Part shown: in pieces, positions 43,116 to 52,127 of the stretch | How positions within the stretch are numbered: the first letter of the stretch is position 1 | Layout of the letters: each line of letters begins with the position of its first letter | Source: Lachnospiraceae bacterium | GTDB lineage: Bacteria; Bacillota; Clostridia; Lachnospirales; Lachnospiraceae | Reading direction: 5' to 3' | NCBI GenBank assembly: GCA_022767285.1 | Contig: JALENY010000007.1 | Span: forward strand, 50,132-114,131 | DNA: 64,000 nt | Translations under genes and position numbers: made by a program | The notes under the pieces: model-generated | The model's database searches: none | What the model was told of the DNA's origin: nothing | What the model saw: only the letters and a program-made list of their open reading frames with translations

Positions 43116-43451
43116 TTATTTATGGTGCTGGTTCATGAATTCCTTCATTAATAGTAATACGAGGTCTTTCTGATGGATAGTAAGCCCGCGATACTGTTCA
43201 ATTAAAATAGTTTCATCCAAGTTTAACATGTTTTCTGTAACCGGTTCGATTTTGTGAGGTATGTCCGTGTAATTGACGAGATAGTCAATGGAAGTGTCAA
43301 AATAATCCGCCATGTTTTTCAAGGTTTCAATGTCCGGTGACGTGATATCATTTTCATATTTATAGACGGATTGCTGACTTATGTGCAAAATATCAGCTAG
43401 TTTTTGTTGGCTAAGGTTATGTTTTTTTCGCAATTCTCTTAAGTTTTTCAT
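43116..43451 (-). CDS. XRE-family helix-turn-helix repressor
   Basis: A 111-residue DNA-binding protein. The N-terminal Cro/CI-type helix-turn-helix spans residues 3-58 (LRELRKKHNLSQQKLADIL, then ISQQSVYKYENDITSPD). The C-terminal half is helical (DETILIEQYRGLTIHQKDLV) and probably dimerises. It is transcribed away from the kinase/Tad locus. The intergenic region contains a GTTTATA-N5-TATAAAC palindrome over the rightward -10 box, so it is the likely repressor of that locus and perhaps of itself. A GAGGGG box lies before the ATG. Confidence 0.88.
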   Translation of the reverse strand: MKNLRELRKKHNLSQQKLADILHISQQSVYKYENDITSPDIETLKNMADYFDTSIDYLVNYTDIPHKIEPVTENMLNLDETILIEQYRGLTIHQKDLVLLLMKEFMNQHHK

Positions 43452-43485
43452 ACAATCACCCCTCTTTTCTCTTAATATTCTAACA

Positions 43486-43514
43486 ATTATATGAGAATAA
43501 AAATAAATCTTTAA
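43486..43514 (-). promoter_or_regulatory. Promoter of the XRE repressor
   Basis: On the minus strand: TTAAAG (43514-43509), 17 bases, perfect TATAAT (43491-43486). Confidence 0.6.
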
Positions 43515-43519
43515 AAGTG

Positions 43520-43548
43520 TTGATAATAAAACTAAAAAGGTTTATAAT
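43520..43548 (+). promoter_or_regulatory. Promoter of the kinase/Tad locus
   Basis: TTGATA (43520-43525), 17 bases, perfect TATAAT (43543-43548). The start falls about 30 bases before the first gene. Confidence 0.75.
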
Positions 43549-43569
43549 TGCTATAAACATTTTATAAAC
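43540..43569. promoter_or_regulatory. Candidate XRE operator
   Basis: A perfect palindrome GTTTATA (43540-43546) and TATAAAC (43552-43558), with a further TATAAAC at 43563-43569. It covers the rightward -10 box and the start site, as expected for a repressor site. Confidence 0.55.
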
Positions 43570-43583
43570 TGTGAGGTACAGGT

Positions 43584-44204
43584 ATGTCAGGAAACCCCGG
43601 AAAAACAATAAAAACGCTGGCGTTGATCGCATATATTGTTGAGGTGATTATATTAGTTGTCGCTCCGGCAAATTTTTTAGGAAGACGAGGAGGATTATAC
43701 CTGGGCATCATTCTTGTTGGTAGTTTCCTTAGTTTCATCAGTAATCTGTTTTTATATGCATTCGGCGAACTTGTGGAAAGCTCACAGAAGACTGCTGAAT
43801 TAAATCAGGAAATATTGCGGTACCTGAAAGAGAATAATCGCGTTTATATAAAAGATGAAAAAAAGGAAAATACCGGTAAATCGTGTACTGCAACAGAGAA
43901 TACGGTTATAAATGACACAAAACCATCTTGGATTAAAGATGAAAACGTTACGAGCAATCCGATATCAGATGAAGTTGATCTGGAACATTTTTTGACCAGT
44001 ATATTGCTAAATATCAAAGATTACAAAAACGCTTATGAGATAAAGAAAAGTATCTCTGAACATAACCGTCAAACTGGAGAAGCTTGTAACGGGCTTATGA
44101 AAGCCTTGGACAAGGTGATTATTAACGAAAAAATATATGGCTCAATGGTAGGGCAGGCAGAAAAATATGTAAAGGCTTATATCGAGGTTATTAATAAACA
44201 GTAA
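43584..44204 (+). CDS. Unknown two-helix membrane protein
   Basis: 206 residues. Two transmembrane helices fill the first 65 residues (TLALIAYIVEVIILVVA and YLGIILVGSFLSFISNLFLYAF), a charged linker follows, and the C-terminal cytosolic part is helical (DLEHFLTSILLNIKDYKNAY). I recognise no family for the C-terminal part. It is the first gene behind the presumed XRE-controlled promoter (GAGGT box before the ATG) and stands ahead of the zinc-ribbon and kinase genes, so it may belong to the same membrane signalling complex; that is an inference. Confidence 0.72.
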   Translation: MSGNPGKTIKTLALIAYIVEVIILVVAPANFLGRRGGLYLGIILVGSFLSFISNLFLYAFGELVESSQKTAELNQEILRYLKENNRVYIKDEKKENTGKSCTATENTVINDTKPSWIKDENVTSNPISDEVDLEHFLTSILLNIKDYKNAYEIKKSISEHNRQTGEACNGLMKALDKVIINEKIYGSMVGQAEKYVKAYIEVINKQ

Positions 44205-44246
44205 CGTTTTGTACTTAATTAAAGTGTCTTTTATGGAGGTCGCATT

Positions 44247-44576
44247 ATGCGGTGTAAAAATTGCGGCAATGAATTAAATGCTGATGATATTTTCTGTGCC
44301 AAGTGCATGGACTTTGTGGAAGATGACCTGCGCAGGGAAATGCCGGAAAAGAAAGTCATTTCTCCCAAAACTGTCATATGCAATAACTGTGGTGAAAAGG
44401 TTAGCCCGGATGAGTATTTTTGTCATAAATGCGGATCGGTAATAAAAGAAGTGGGTGAAGAACGCACCGTAAGATTAGAACCTTCACATATGACTGATTC
44501 TTGTCCGAATTGCGGAAAGAAAACACAATCGACAAAAGCAAAATTCTGCAGATATTGCGGTCAAAAGTTTGAATGA
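44247..44576 (+). CDS. Triple zinc-ribbon protein
   Basis: 109 residues consisting almost only of three zinc ribbons, each with two CxxC pairs: CKNCGNELN...CAKC near residue 3, CNNCGEKVS...CHKC near 46, and CPNCGKKTQ...CRYC near 89. No membrane helix. It lies directly before the kinase gene. Proteins of this type often act as scaffolds or sensors; no DNA- or RNA-binding role can be read from the sequence. TGGAGG precedes the ATG. Confidence 0.8.
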   Translation: MRCKNCGNELNADDIFCAKCMDFVEDDLRREMPEKKVISPKTVICNNCGEKVSPDEYFCHKCGSVIKEVGEERTVRLEPSHMTDSCPNCGKKTQSTKAKFCRYCGQKFE

Positions 44577-44623
44577 TTATACATTCGCTGTAACAATTTG
44601 AATCGATAAGGAACGGGATAGTA

Positions 44624-46180
44624 GTGGGGGAAGAAATAAGTATATTTTTTGAATACAAAGGATGGAATATTGTCAGGAAAATTGGACAGGGAAGTTTTGC
44701 TACAGTGTATGAGATTGAGAGAGAAGATTTTGGTTATCATTACAAAGCTGCTCTGAAAGTTATCCGCATTCCGCAGTCGGAACAGGATCTGTCCGAGATA
44801 GAAAACAACATAGGGAAAAGCGAAGACAGTCTGGAAGCGTACTATCAAAGTGTGGCTTCCGATATTGTAAAAGAATTTGAATTGATGTATCGGCTTCGTG
44901 GCACATCATCAAATATTGTCAGTTACGAAGACCATGAGATTCAAAAACACAAAGACGGTATCGGATGGGATATTTTGATTCGAATGGAGCTGCTGACACC
45001 ATTTGAATCCTATATCAGAGACCATCCTATGACAAGAAAAGATGTCATACAGTTGGGAATCGATATATGCAGGGCTTTGGAAAAATGTCAGATGTTCGGT
45101 ATTATTCACAGAGACATAAAACCTGGAAATATTTTTGTATCTGCCCAGGGTGATTTTAAACTGGGTGATTTTGGGATTGCCAGAACAATCGAAGCGCACG
45201 ATGCATTTTTAGAGTTATCCCATAAAGGTACAATTAATTACATGGCACCGGAAGTGAACAAGGGGATGAATTACAGTTTTGATGTGGATCTTTATTCCCT
45301 TGGTATTGTTATGTATCGGCTGCTGAATAATAATACACTCCCGTTTGTCCCTTTACCGCCATATCGACCGAATCACAGGGACATTACCAATGCGAACCAA
45401 AGACGTTTTAAAGGTGAAGCTATCCCTTATCCGGTGGGAGATAATACTCAGCTGGCAGATATTGTTTTAAAAGCATGTGCTTATTGCCCGGAAGATCGAT
45501 ATCAGAGCCCGAAATTGATGCGCGAACATTTGGAGATGGTTTTACAGAAAGAGAATTTGGATGATTCGGAAGACAGAACAGTATTAATTGCACCAGGATT
45601 TTTGATTAAAAAAATTCTAATCGGTTTTTTAGCTTCAATAGGATTGTTTATTATAATTATTTTTCTGATAAGCGCTATACTGCCAGATATTGATACGGGT
45701 GCAGAACAGGACATAGAAACAGAAAATCTGCGTGAAGAGAATCTGAACCAGGAAGAAGTTCCGACAAAAGAGGGCGATACTATACAGGAAGAAACGACTT
45801 CTCAAAAACTACAGGATTTGATTGCAAAAAAAGATTTTGTAGCTTCTTATAAATTGATTCTGGACGGAGTGGAAAATGGAGAAAACCTGGATCTGGAAAT
45901 ACAGAGATTTGTTCAAGCTTGTAAAGATGAGGTGGAATATAAAAGAGTGGTCGCTGTCATGAAACTGTTGTCGGATAATATTTCGGGAAATGAATTATTT
46001 TACAGAGAGACAATTAACTGGTTTTATGAACGCGAAAAAGATGATATAGCTCAACAGATTATTGCTGATCTTAGAAATAAAGGAACGGAAGGTGTGACGC
46101 TGGCGGATATATTGAATTCAGAACATAGTGAGAATATAGAAAACAATAATTCAGAAAACAACGAAAATAATGAACAATGA
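44624..46180 (+). CDS. Transmembrane Ser/Thr protein kinase
   Basis: A 518-residue Hanks-type kinase. The glycine loop GQGSFATVY covers residues 21-29, the catalytic loop HRDIKPGN starts at His162 (Asp164 as base), DFG has Asp182 and APE follows in YMAPEVNKG. A transmembrane helix at about 329-350 is followed by an acidic linker and an extracellular helical domain of about 130 residues, which lacks PASTA repeats, so the signal sensed differs from that of PrkC. The start is GTG with an AAGGA box. A PP2C phosphatase and two FHA proteins in the same locus are its likely antagonist and readers. Confidence 0.92.
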   Translation: MGEEISIFFEYKGWNIVRKIGQGSFATVYEIEREDFGYHYKAALKVIRIPQSEQDLSEIENNIGKSEDSLEAYYQSVASDIVKEFELMYRLRGTSSNIVSYEDHEIQKHKDGIGWDILIRMELLTPFESYIRDHPMTRKDVIQLGIDICRALEKCQMFGIIHRDIKPGNIFVSAQGDFKLGDFGIARTIEAHDAFLELSHKGTINYMAPEVNKGMNYSFDVDLYSLGIVMYRLLNNNTLPFVPLPPYRPNHRDITNANQRRFKGEAIPYPVGDNTQLADIVLKACAYCPEDRYQSPKLMREHLEMVLQKENLDDSEDRTVLIAPGFLIKKILIGFLASIGLFIIIIFLISAILPDIDTGAEQDIETENLREENLNQEEVPTKEGDTIQEETTSQKLQDLIAKKDFVASYKLILDGVENGENLDLEIQRFVQACKDEVEYKRVVAVMKLLSDNISGNELFYRETINWFYEREKDDIAQQIIADLRNKGTEGVTLADILNSEHSENIENNNSENNENNEQ

Positions 46181-46194
46181 GAGGATGAAATTGT

Positions 46195-46764
46195 ATGAGA
46201 ATGAAAAGAGTAATAGCTATAATGACGGTATGCGCCATGATGTTGTCAGTGACTGCCTGTGGTGCGGATAAGGCTTCTGACCCAGTGGATACAGAAAACG
46301 TAATTGAAGAAGAAACAGATGAGAAGACAGAAATTGTACCGGAAGTTGAGACAGAGACAGAACCGGATAATTCGGAAGAAAAATCAAAGGCAGAAATTGA
46401 AACAGCAATAGGCGAATTTGAATATGCCTGCCAGACATCAGATGTAAGTGCTATGTTAGATTGCCTGGATTCCGGTTTCGCACAGTCGTTAAAATCAGGA
46501 AGGCTTCTTCTTAATTGGATGTCTACATCAGATAATTCCGATGAAGTTATTATGGATACCATGCTTATTGCAGTTTTGAGTATTTCAGACATTTCAGTTG
46601 ATTTATCGTCAATAGAGATTGAAATTGAAGAGATTCGTGTATTAGATAATGTTGCTACGGTAAATGCCCTTATGACAATGGATAGCGCGGATGAACCATA
46701 TAGAGATAAAATAACATTTCGAATGTCTAAAGACGGCGATAAATGGTATATCAATGGTTTTTGA
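46195..46764 (+). CDS. Lipoprotein of unknown function
   Basis: 189 residues with a lipoprotein signal peptide: a basic start, a hydrophobic stretch and the lipobox LSVTACG (Cys at about residue 21). An acidic linker (EEETDEKTEIVPEVETETE) leads to a folded domain resembling DUF4878/NTF2-like small extracellular domains (FEYACQTSDVSAMLDCLD, then a C-terminal MSKDGDKWYINGF), though the family call is weak. It starts 14 bases after the kinase stop and would be anchored outside the membrane near the kinase sensor domain. Confidence 0.75.
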   Translation: MRMKRVIAIMTVCAMMLSVTACGADKASDPVDTENVIEEETDEKTEIVPEVETETEPDNSEEKSKAEIETAIGEFEYACQTSDVSAMLDCLDSGFAQSLKSGRLLLNWMSTSDNSDEVIMDTMLIAVLSISDISVDLSSIEIEIEEIRVLDNVATVNALMTMDSADEPYRDKITFRMSKDGDKWYINGF

Positions 46765-46811
46765 TTTCTGATTATTTAATAATAGATAAGTGGTTGAAAA
46801 GGAGAAAAAAC

Positions 46812-48842
46812 ATGAAAAAGAAATTGAGTGCATTCCTGTGTCTGATTGTAATATTCTCTATGGTGTTTGTAAATGTTGCTTCTGCTGCGCCAGAGGGAAA
46901 AGCAGCTATGGAAAAGAAAGAAGAGATTTTGGTTCAAACGGATGCCTCCGGAAATGTTACCGGAAAAAAGGGTCAAGTTACCATAACCGGAGCTAACAGT
47001 AAGGATCCCATCAGAGATAAATCAATTCTGACTGATATCAAAAACATCAGCGGTGATGAGGTTTTTACTCAGGAAGAAGACGGAATTATCATCTGGGAAA
47101 ATAAAGGAAATGATATCCGTTATACAGGAACCGTGAATGAGGAACTTCCATTCTCCATGAAAGTAACATACTTCCTGAATGATCAGGAAATTAAGCCTGA
47201 AGATCTGGCCGGAAAATCCGGAAGAGTTAAAGTCGAATATTCCTTTGAAAATCATGCTTTTGTAGATGTTGATGTAAATGGTGAGATCTATCATACATGC
47301 ATTCCATTCTTAGCTGTGACCAGTATTGCTCTTCCTATGGATGGATTCAGTAATGTGGAATCATTGAATGGCGGCCTCGTAGTAGAGGAGTTCGGCGATA
47401 TGTATTATATGCTTGGTATTGCAACACCGGGTGAAAACGAGGCTCTGAATCTGAAAATTATCGGATTGGATAAATATATCAATTTCCCGGATAGCTTCGG
47501 ATTTACTGCAGATGTGACTGATTTCCAGATGCCTTCTACTGTTACAAACGTTGCGACACATGTAACGGATAAACTTGACTTTTCTAATATTGAGACAACA
47601 GACGATGTGAGCCGTAAGATTCAGGAACTGGTTGCAGCTACTGAGGAGCTTGTGGATGGTTCTGATCAATTAGCGGACGGGACATCTCTCCTTTCAGAAG
47701 GAGTAAACAAGTTTATTCGAGGATTCCAGGCTGGGCTGAATGATATTTCTGAAGGCTCTGTTCAGCTTGATAATGATTTGTATAATCTGGAAGAAAAGAA
47801 AAACTCACTTCAGAGTGATGCCGGAGAGCTTTTAGAATCCATGGACAGCCTTCTGAATCAGTTAAATGAGTTTGAAATTCCGGATGCAGACAGTATTTTT
47901 ACACCGGAACTTATGCAAGCACAGGAAACGCTGAAAGCGGATGTCGCATTATTGATTGAATTGCTGGAGGCATTAAAGGTACAGCTGGAAGAACTAATGG
48001 AATTTGCGGAAGAGGCTCAGGGTTACATCGATCAAATCACAGAGATCGGCAATACCGTTTATGCAGAGCTTTCCTCCATTGATCCGGATCAGATGATGGC
48101 AGATGCAATGGAACTTGCAAAAGCACAGGCAATCGAAGCAGCAAAAGAAGAGTTTGCCGGACTTCCGATTTCAGATGGACAGATTGAAGATATTATCAAC
48201 CGTATTTTGTCGAAAGTGGATTTGAGTCCGGTTGTGGATGAAATAAAAGGTCAAATTGCTAGAGTTGAGGAACTGTTAAGCAGCATCCCGGAAATTGAAA
48301 TACCCGAGATTAACATCGAACTGGATCCGGTTATCGAAGTCCTGAAGGATATGGAAACTCAGTTTGCTGTTTTGGAAGAAGCCGCTGGAAAACAGGAGGA
48401 GATTTCTGGTCTTCTCGATTCAGCTAATGAATTCCTTACTATGGTGAAGGAAAATTCGTCGGATATTCGGAACAAAAGCTCTGAACTTATTTCCGGTCTG
48501 AATTTTGCGGATGATGTAATTAAAGGTGCACATGAGTATATTAATACACTGAGAGAAGCCGCGTTAGAAGCCAACGAAGGATCCGAAGAACTTCTGGGTG
48601 GTGTTAAACAACTGGACGATGGTGCGCAGCAGCTTGCAAATGGAACGGAACGGTATTATAAAGAGGGCATTCTGACTGCATCTGATTATGCAAAACAGGC
48701 AACCTTAAAGGCGTTCTTGAACAGATATAATGCATATTTTACCGCAGCAAAGGAATATACGAATTTTACCGGAATAGAGGAAGAAACGAGAGGAAGCATC
48801 CGATTTATTGTTCAGACGGAGAGCATTGGTATCACTGAGTAA
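46812..48842 (+). CDS. Secreted coiled-coil protein, YhgE/Pip-like without membrane anchor
   Basis: 676 residues from ATG 46812 (AAAAGGAG box; the frame opens earlier but the signal peptide KKKLSAFLCLIVIFSMVF begins here). After a beta-rich N-terminal domain come long helices with periodic Leu-x-x-Gly heptads, such as GSDQLADGTSLLSEGVNK, and again near the end (GGVKQLDDGAQQLANGTE). These mark the YhgE/phage-infection-protein type rod. Unlike YhgE there is no C-terminal membrane bundle, so it appears to be secreted. A role as an extracellular rod or pilus-associated spacer is an inference. Confidence 0.72.
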   Translation: MKKKLSAFLCLIVIFSMVFVNVASAAPEGKAAMEKKEEILVQTDASGNVTGKKGQVTITGANSKDPIRDKSILTDIKNISGDEVFTQEEDGIIIWENKGNDIRYTGTVNEELPFSMKVTYFLNDQEIKPEDLAGKSGRVKVEYSFENHAFVDVDVNGEIYHTCIPFLAVTSIALPMDGFSNVESLNGGLVVEEFGDMYYMLGIATPGENEALNLKIIGLDKYINFPDSFGFTADVTDFQMPSTVTNVATHVTDKLDFSNIETTDDVSRKIQELVAATEELVDGSDQLADGTSLLSEGVNKFIRGFQAGLNDISEGSVQLDNDLYNLEEKKNSLQSDAGELLESMDSLLNQLNEFEIPDADSIFTPELMQAQETLKADVALLIELLEALKVQLEELMEFAEEAQGYIDQITEIGNTVYAELSSIDPDQMMADAMELAKAQAIEAAKEEFAGLPISDGQIEDIINRILSKVDLSPVVDEIKGQIARVEELLSSIPEIEIPEINIELDPVIEVLKDMETQFAVLEEAAGKQEEISGLLDSANEFLTMVKENSSDIRNKSSELISGLNFADDVIKGAHEYINTLREAALEANEGSEELLGGVKQLDDGAQQLANGTERYYKEGILTASDYAKQATLKAFLNRYNAYFTAAKEYTNFTGIEEETRGSIRFIVQTESIGITE

Positions 48843-48941
48843 CAACTGTACGAAATACTTTAATGTAAAGAAGAAAGATATTTTTTAATCAGCCCGGATA
48901 ATTGATATGATTCCGGGCTGATTTGAAAAATGAGAGAGTGG

Positions 48942-49805
48942 ATGAAAACACAGTATGAAATTGTATCGATATGCGGCAGGTTTCGTTCCAAAAATCAAGA
49001 TAATTTTTATCTAAATGGCTTTACAAAAAAAATATCAGATGATGAGTATTTGTTTTCCGGCGCTTCTAAAAACTCTTATCAGCTTTTTGCAGTCTGCGAT
49101 GGAATGGGTGGAGAAGAGTCCGGTGAAGTAGCGGCGGCTATCGCGGTACAGAATCTGATTTCTTATACACCAAAACAGTTTAAATATGGATGGCATAATT
49201 ATATCGATCAGACAAATGAAATGATTTGTAATTATCAGACATCTCACCAGATTCAGATGGGAACAACTTTTGCCGGATTATGTATCAACCCGTTTGATGC
49301 AATCGCAGTTAATGTTGGTGATTCCAGAATATATAGGATTCGGGAAGGAATTATCACCCAGCTGAGCAAAGATCATAATGAATATCAAAATATGGTGGAT
49401 GCAGGAATTATACTTGATGAACGAACCATGCGAAGAGCAAAGAGTACTTTGACACAATGTCTGGGGATAACTGTTGAAATGTTTCGCCTGGATCCATATG
49501 TTGTATCGATCGATTCAGTATCTCCCGATGATATTTATCTGGTATGTAGTGATGGATTATATGGAGTTTTATCGGATGAACAGATTCTAAATATCATATT
49601 AGATAATAAGAATAAAACCGGAGATACCGGTGTGAAATTGGTACAAAGAGCAGAAGAACGTGGCAGCAGGGATAATATTACTGCTTTAATTGTACGTGTG
49701 GTTGAAAACAAAGATGCAAATCATATAGTCAAAAAGTTATTGTACAATTTTGATAAAGGGATAAAAAGCGTTTTTAAAAATACTGCAGGGAGAATATCAG
49801 AATGA
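48942..49805 (+). CDS. PP2C-type protein phosphatase
   Basis: About 287 residues. A metal-dependent Ser/Thr phosphatase with the PP2C motifs in order: RSKNQDNFYL, CDGMGGEESGEVA, NVGDSRIYRI, LVCSDGLYGVL and SRDNITALIV. It is cytosolic and would reverse phosphorylation by the kinase encoded about 2.8 kb upstream. An ATG at 48930 is also in frame but lacks a ribosome binding site; GAGAG before 48942 favours that start. Its stop overlaps the next ATG by four bases (ATGA), coupling phosphatase and TadZ-like translation. Confidence 0.92.
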   Translation: MKTQYEIVSICGRFRSKNQDNFYLNGFTKKISDDEYLFSGASKNSYQLFAVCDGMGGEESGEVAAAIAVQNLISYTPKQFKYGWHNYIDQTNEMICNYQTSHQIQMGTTFAGLCINPFDAIAVNVGDSRIYRIREGIITQLSKDHNEYQNMVDAGIILDERTMRRAKSTLTQCLGITVEMFRLDPYVVSIDSVSPDDIYLVCSDGLYGVLSDEQILNIILDNKNKTGDTGVKLVQRAEERGSRDNITALIVRVVENKDANHIVKKLLYNFDKGIKSVFKNTAGRISE

Positions 49806-50857
49806 AAATCAGAGTAGTTATGTGCTTAAATAGTGAAAAACATATTAGTCGGATTTTAGAATATTATGAAAACCATTATGATAAAATAGAACGATTTGAT
49901 ATACATATGTTTTCCGATTATGATCTGGCCAGAGAATATGTTGAGACACATAAGCTTGATATTTTCCTTTTGGACGAAACATATAAAAATTCAGAATTTA
50001 TACAAGGGAACTATTTATGTGCATATCTGGTAGATGAAAATTCGTTGGCTACGCTGAATGGTATGAAAGCAATCGGCAAGTATCAGAAAGCAGAATCATT
50101 TTTTGGTGAATTATTTGGTTACTTTGCGGATTCGGTGGAAGATCGTCAGTATAAATTTACATCAGATAATGCCCAAATGAGTCTTTTTCAAAATGCAAGC
50201 GGCGGAAGCGGTTGTACAACGGTGGCAATTGCATATGCCTGTGCTTTGGCAGAACAAAGGAAAAAAGTGCTTTATTTAAATCTTGAACACGTGTCTGATC
50301 AGGATAATTTATTTTATTCAGAAGGTGATAATGACTTCGGCGAAGTAATTTATGCTGTAAAGAGTGGTTCGGGAAATTGTGTAGTGAAAATATTAGCTTG
50401 CGTGACACAAGATAAAAGTGGAGTTTATTTTATTAAATCGTGCAGGAATATTTTAAACATGGAAGAAATAACAGAGCAGGATATGGAAAATCTGCTTGTT
50501 ACTTTAAAAGAATCCTGTGATTTTGAGTATATTGTTGTGGATAAAGATTTTGGCTTAAGTGCACGTGATTTGGCAGTGATGAAACAGGCAGATGCAGTTA
50601 CATTTGTTCTTGAAGCCAATGATATTAGCCAGAAAAAGTTTATTCGCATTACAGATGCCATCAAGATTTTGGATGATCAATTCCAGACGGATATGATAGA
50701 TCAAATAGCAGTAATTTTTAATAAATATCATGAGAGACAGCGTATTATTTTGGATCCCAAATGGAAGGTGATGGGTGGATTCCCGGAATATGAGAATAAA
50801 AATATGCAACAGATTGTACATTGCCTATCAAAAATGAAAATACTGCGTAATTTATGA
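49802..50857 (+). CDS. TadZ/CpaE-like protein with degenerate P-loop
   Basis: 351 residues. The N-terminal part resembles an atypical receiver domain (LDIFLLDETYK). The C-terminal half is a ParA/MinD-like ATPase fold as in TadZ/CpaE, which place Tad pili at a cell site. The P-loop reads NASGGSGCTTVAIAY, where both lysines of the deviant Walker A motif are lost, so ATP hydrolysis is doubtful. Overlap with the phosphatase gene and position before tadA support the TadZ role. Family assignment is moderate because the sequence is divergent. Confidence 0.78.
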   Translation: MKIRVVMCLNSEKHISRILEYYENHYDKIERFDIHMFSDYDLAREYVETHKLDIFLLDETYKNSEFIQGNYLCAYLVDENSLATLNGMKAIGKYQKAESFFGELFGYFADSVEDRQYKFTSDNAQMSLFQNASGGSGCTTVAIAYACALAEQRKKVLYLNLEHVSDQDNLFYSEGDNDFGEVIYAVKSGSGNCVVKILACVTQDKSGVYFIKSCRNILNMEEITEQDMENLLVTLKESCDFEYIVVDKDFGLSARDLAVMKQADAVTFVLEANDISQKKFIRITDAIKILDDQFQTDMIDQIAVIFNKYHERQRIILDPKWKVMGGFPEYENKNMQQIVHCLSKMKILRNL

Positions 50858-50876
50858 TGAGGAAATAAACAAGGAT

Positions 50877-52115
50877 ATGCAGGCAGAAGAATTACAGAAG
50901 CTGGTTCAAGAAATAAAGAAGTATGTATTGGACAATATCGTACTGATGAATGTAAGTGACGAGGAACTGGAAAAGAGAATCAAAGAAATCGTTGACGAGC
51001 GGTTGAGTGACCGATATGTTTCGATTCAGCAGAAACTGTTAATTAACCAGCAAATTTTCAGTTCGATTCGCGGACTTGGGTTGTTAGACACAATAATGCG
51101 TGATGACAACATTACTGAGGTCATGATCAACGGTCCGGATAACATTTTCATAGAAAAAAATGGTAAATTGTTGAAGTTAGACCAGAAATTTGAAAATGAG
51201 AGAAAGTTGGAAGATATCATTCAGAAGATTGTTGGTATGGCTGGAAGGGAAGTCAATCAGGCTAATCCGATTGTTGATACCCGACTTTCAGACGGATCCC
51301 GTGTAAATGTAGTGCTGCCGCCTATTTCATTAAACGGTGCTATAGTTACGATTCGAAAATTTTCAAAAAATCCCATGACGATGGGACAGCTTATCCGTTA
51401 TGGCTCGATTACACCTGAGATTGCAGATGTACTTCAGACATTGGTGAGGTCAAAATATAACATATTTATCAGTGGAGGAACAGGTTCCGGAAAGACCACC
51501 TTTCTCAATGCGCTCAGCAATTATATTCCGAAAGATGAACGAATCATTACAATTGAGGATTCGGCAGAATTGCAAATTTCAGGAATTGAAAATCTGGTTA
51601 GTCTTGAGACACGTAATGCAAATGCATCTGGAAGCGGAGAAATCACCATAAGAGATTTGATTAAATCAGCATTGCGTATGAGACCAGAAAGAATTGTCGT
51701 AGGTGAAGTGCGCGGTGGAGAAGCACTGGATATGCTTCAGGCTATGAATACAGGACATGACGGCTCGTTGAGTACAGGCCATGCAAACTCAACCAGAGAT
51801 ATGCTGAGCCGACTTGAAACTATGGTGCTCCAGGGGGCGGAAGGTCTTCCCCTTGAAGCAATCCGACAACAGATTGCTTCTGCTGTAGATATTATCATAC
51901 ATCTTTCGAGGATGCGGGATAAGACGAGAAAAACAATGGAAATCACAGAAGTAGTCGGATATGAAAACGGCGAGATCATATTGAATCCGTTGTATGTATT
52001 TGAAGAAGACGAGAAGAGTACTTTGAACAGGGTATCAGGTTCTCTTAAAAGAACAAAAAATCCTTTAATAAATGATATGAAATTGAAAATATCAGGTAAC
52101 TATAAAACGATTTAG
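50877..52115 (+). CDS. tadA: TadA/CpaF secretion ATPase
   Basis: A 412-residue cytosolic ATPase that powers Tad (type IVc) pilus assembly. Walker A is SGGTGSGKTTFLNAL, the Asp box region is TIEDSAEL, and Walker B lies in RIVVGEVRGGEALDML, followed by the His box STGHANSTRDM. An N-terminal domain of about 90 residues precedes the conserved EVMINGPDNIFIE. It is followed directly by the tadB and tadC membrane proteins, the standard Tad order. Confidence 0.95.
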   Translation: MQAEELQKLVQEIKKYVLDNIVLMNVSDEELEKRIKEIVDERLSDRYVSIQQKLLINQQIFSSIRGLGLLDTIMRDDNITEVMINGPDNIFIEKNGKLLKLDQKFENERKLEDIIQKIVGMAGREVNQANPIVDTRLSDGSRVNVVLPPISLNGAIVTIRKFSKNPMTMGQLIRYGSITPEIADVLQTLVRSKYNIFISGGTGSGKTTFLNALSNYIPKDERIITIEDSAELQISGIENLVSLETRNANASGSGEITIRDLIKSALRMRPERIVVGEVRGGEALDMLQAMNTGHDGSLSTGHANSTRDMLSRLETMVLQGAEGLPLEAIRQQIASAVDIIIHLSRMRDKTRKTMEITEVVGYENGEIILNPLYVFEEDEKSTLNRVSGSLKRTKNPLINDMKLKISGNYKTI

Positions 52116-52127
52116 GTGAAAATTCAA

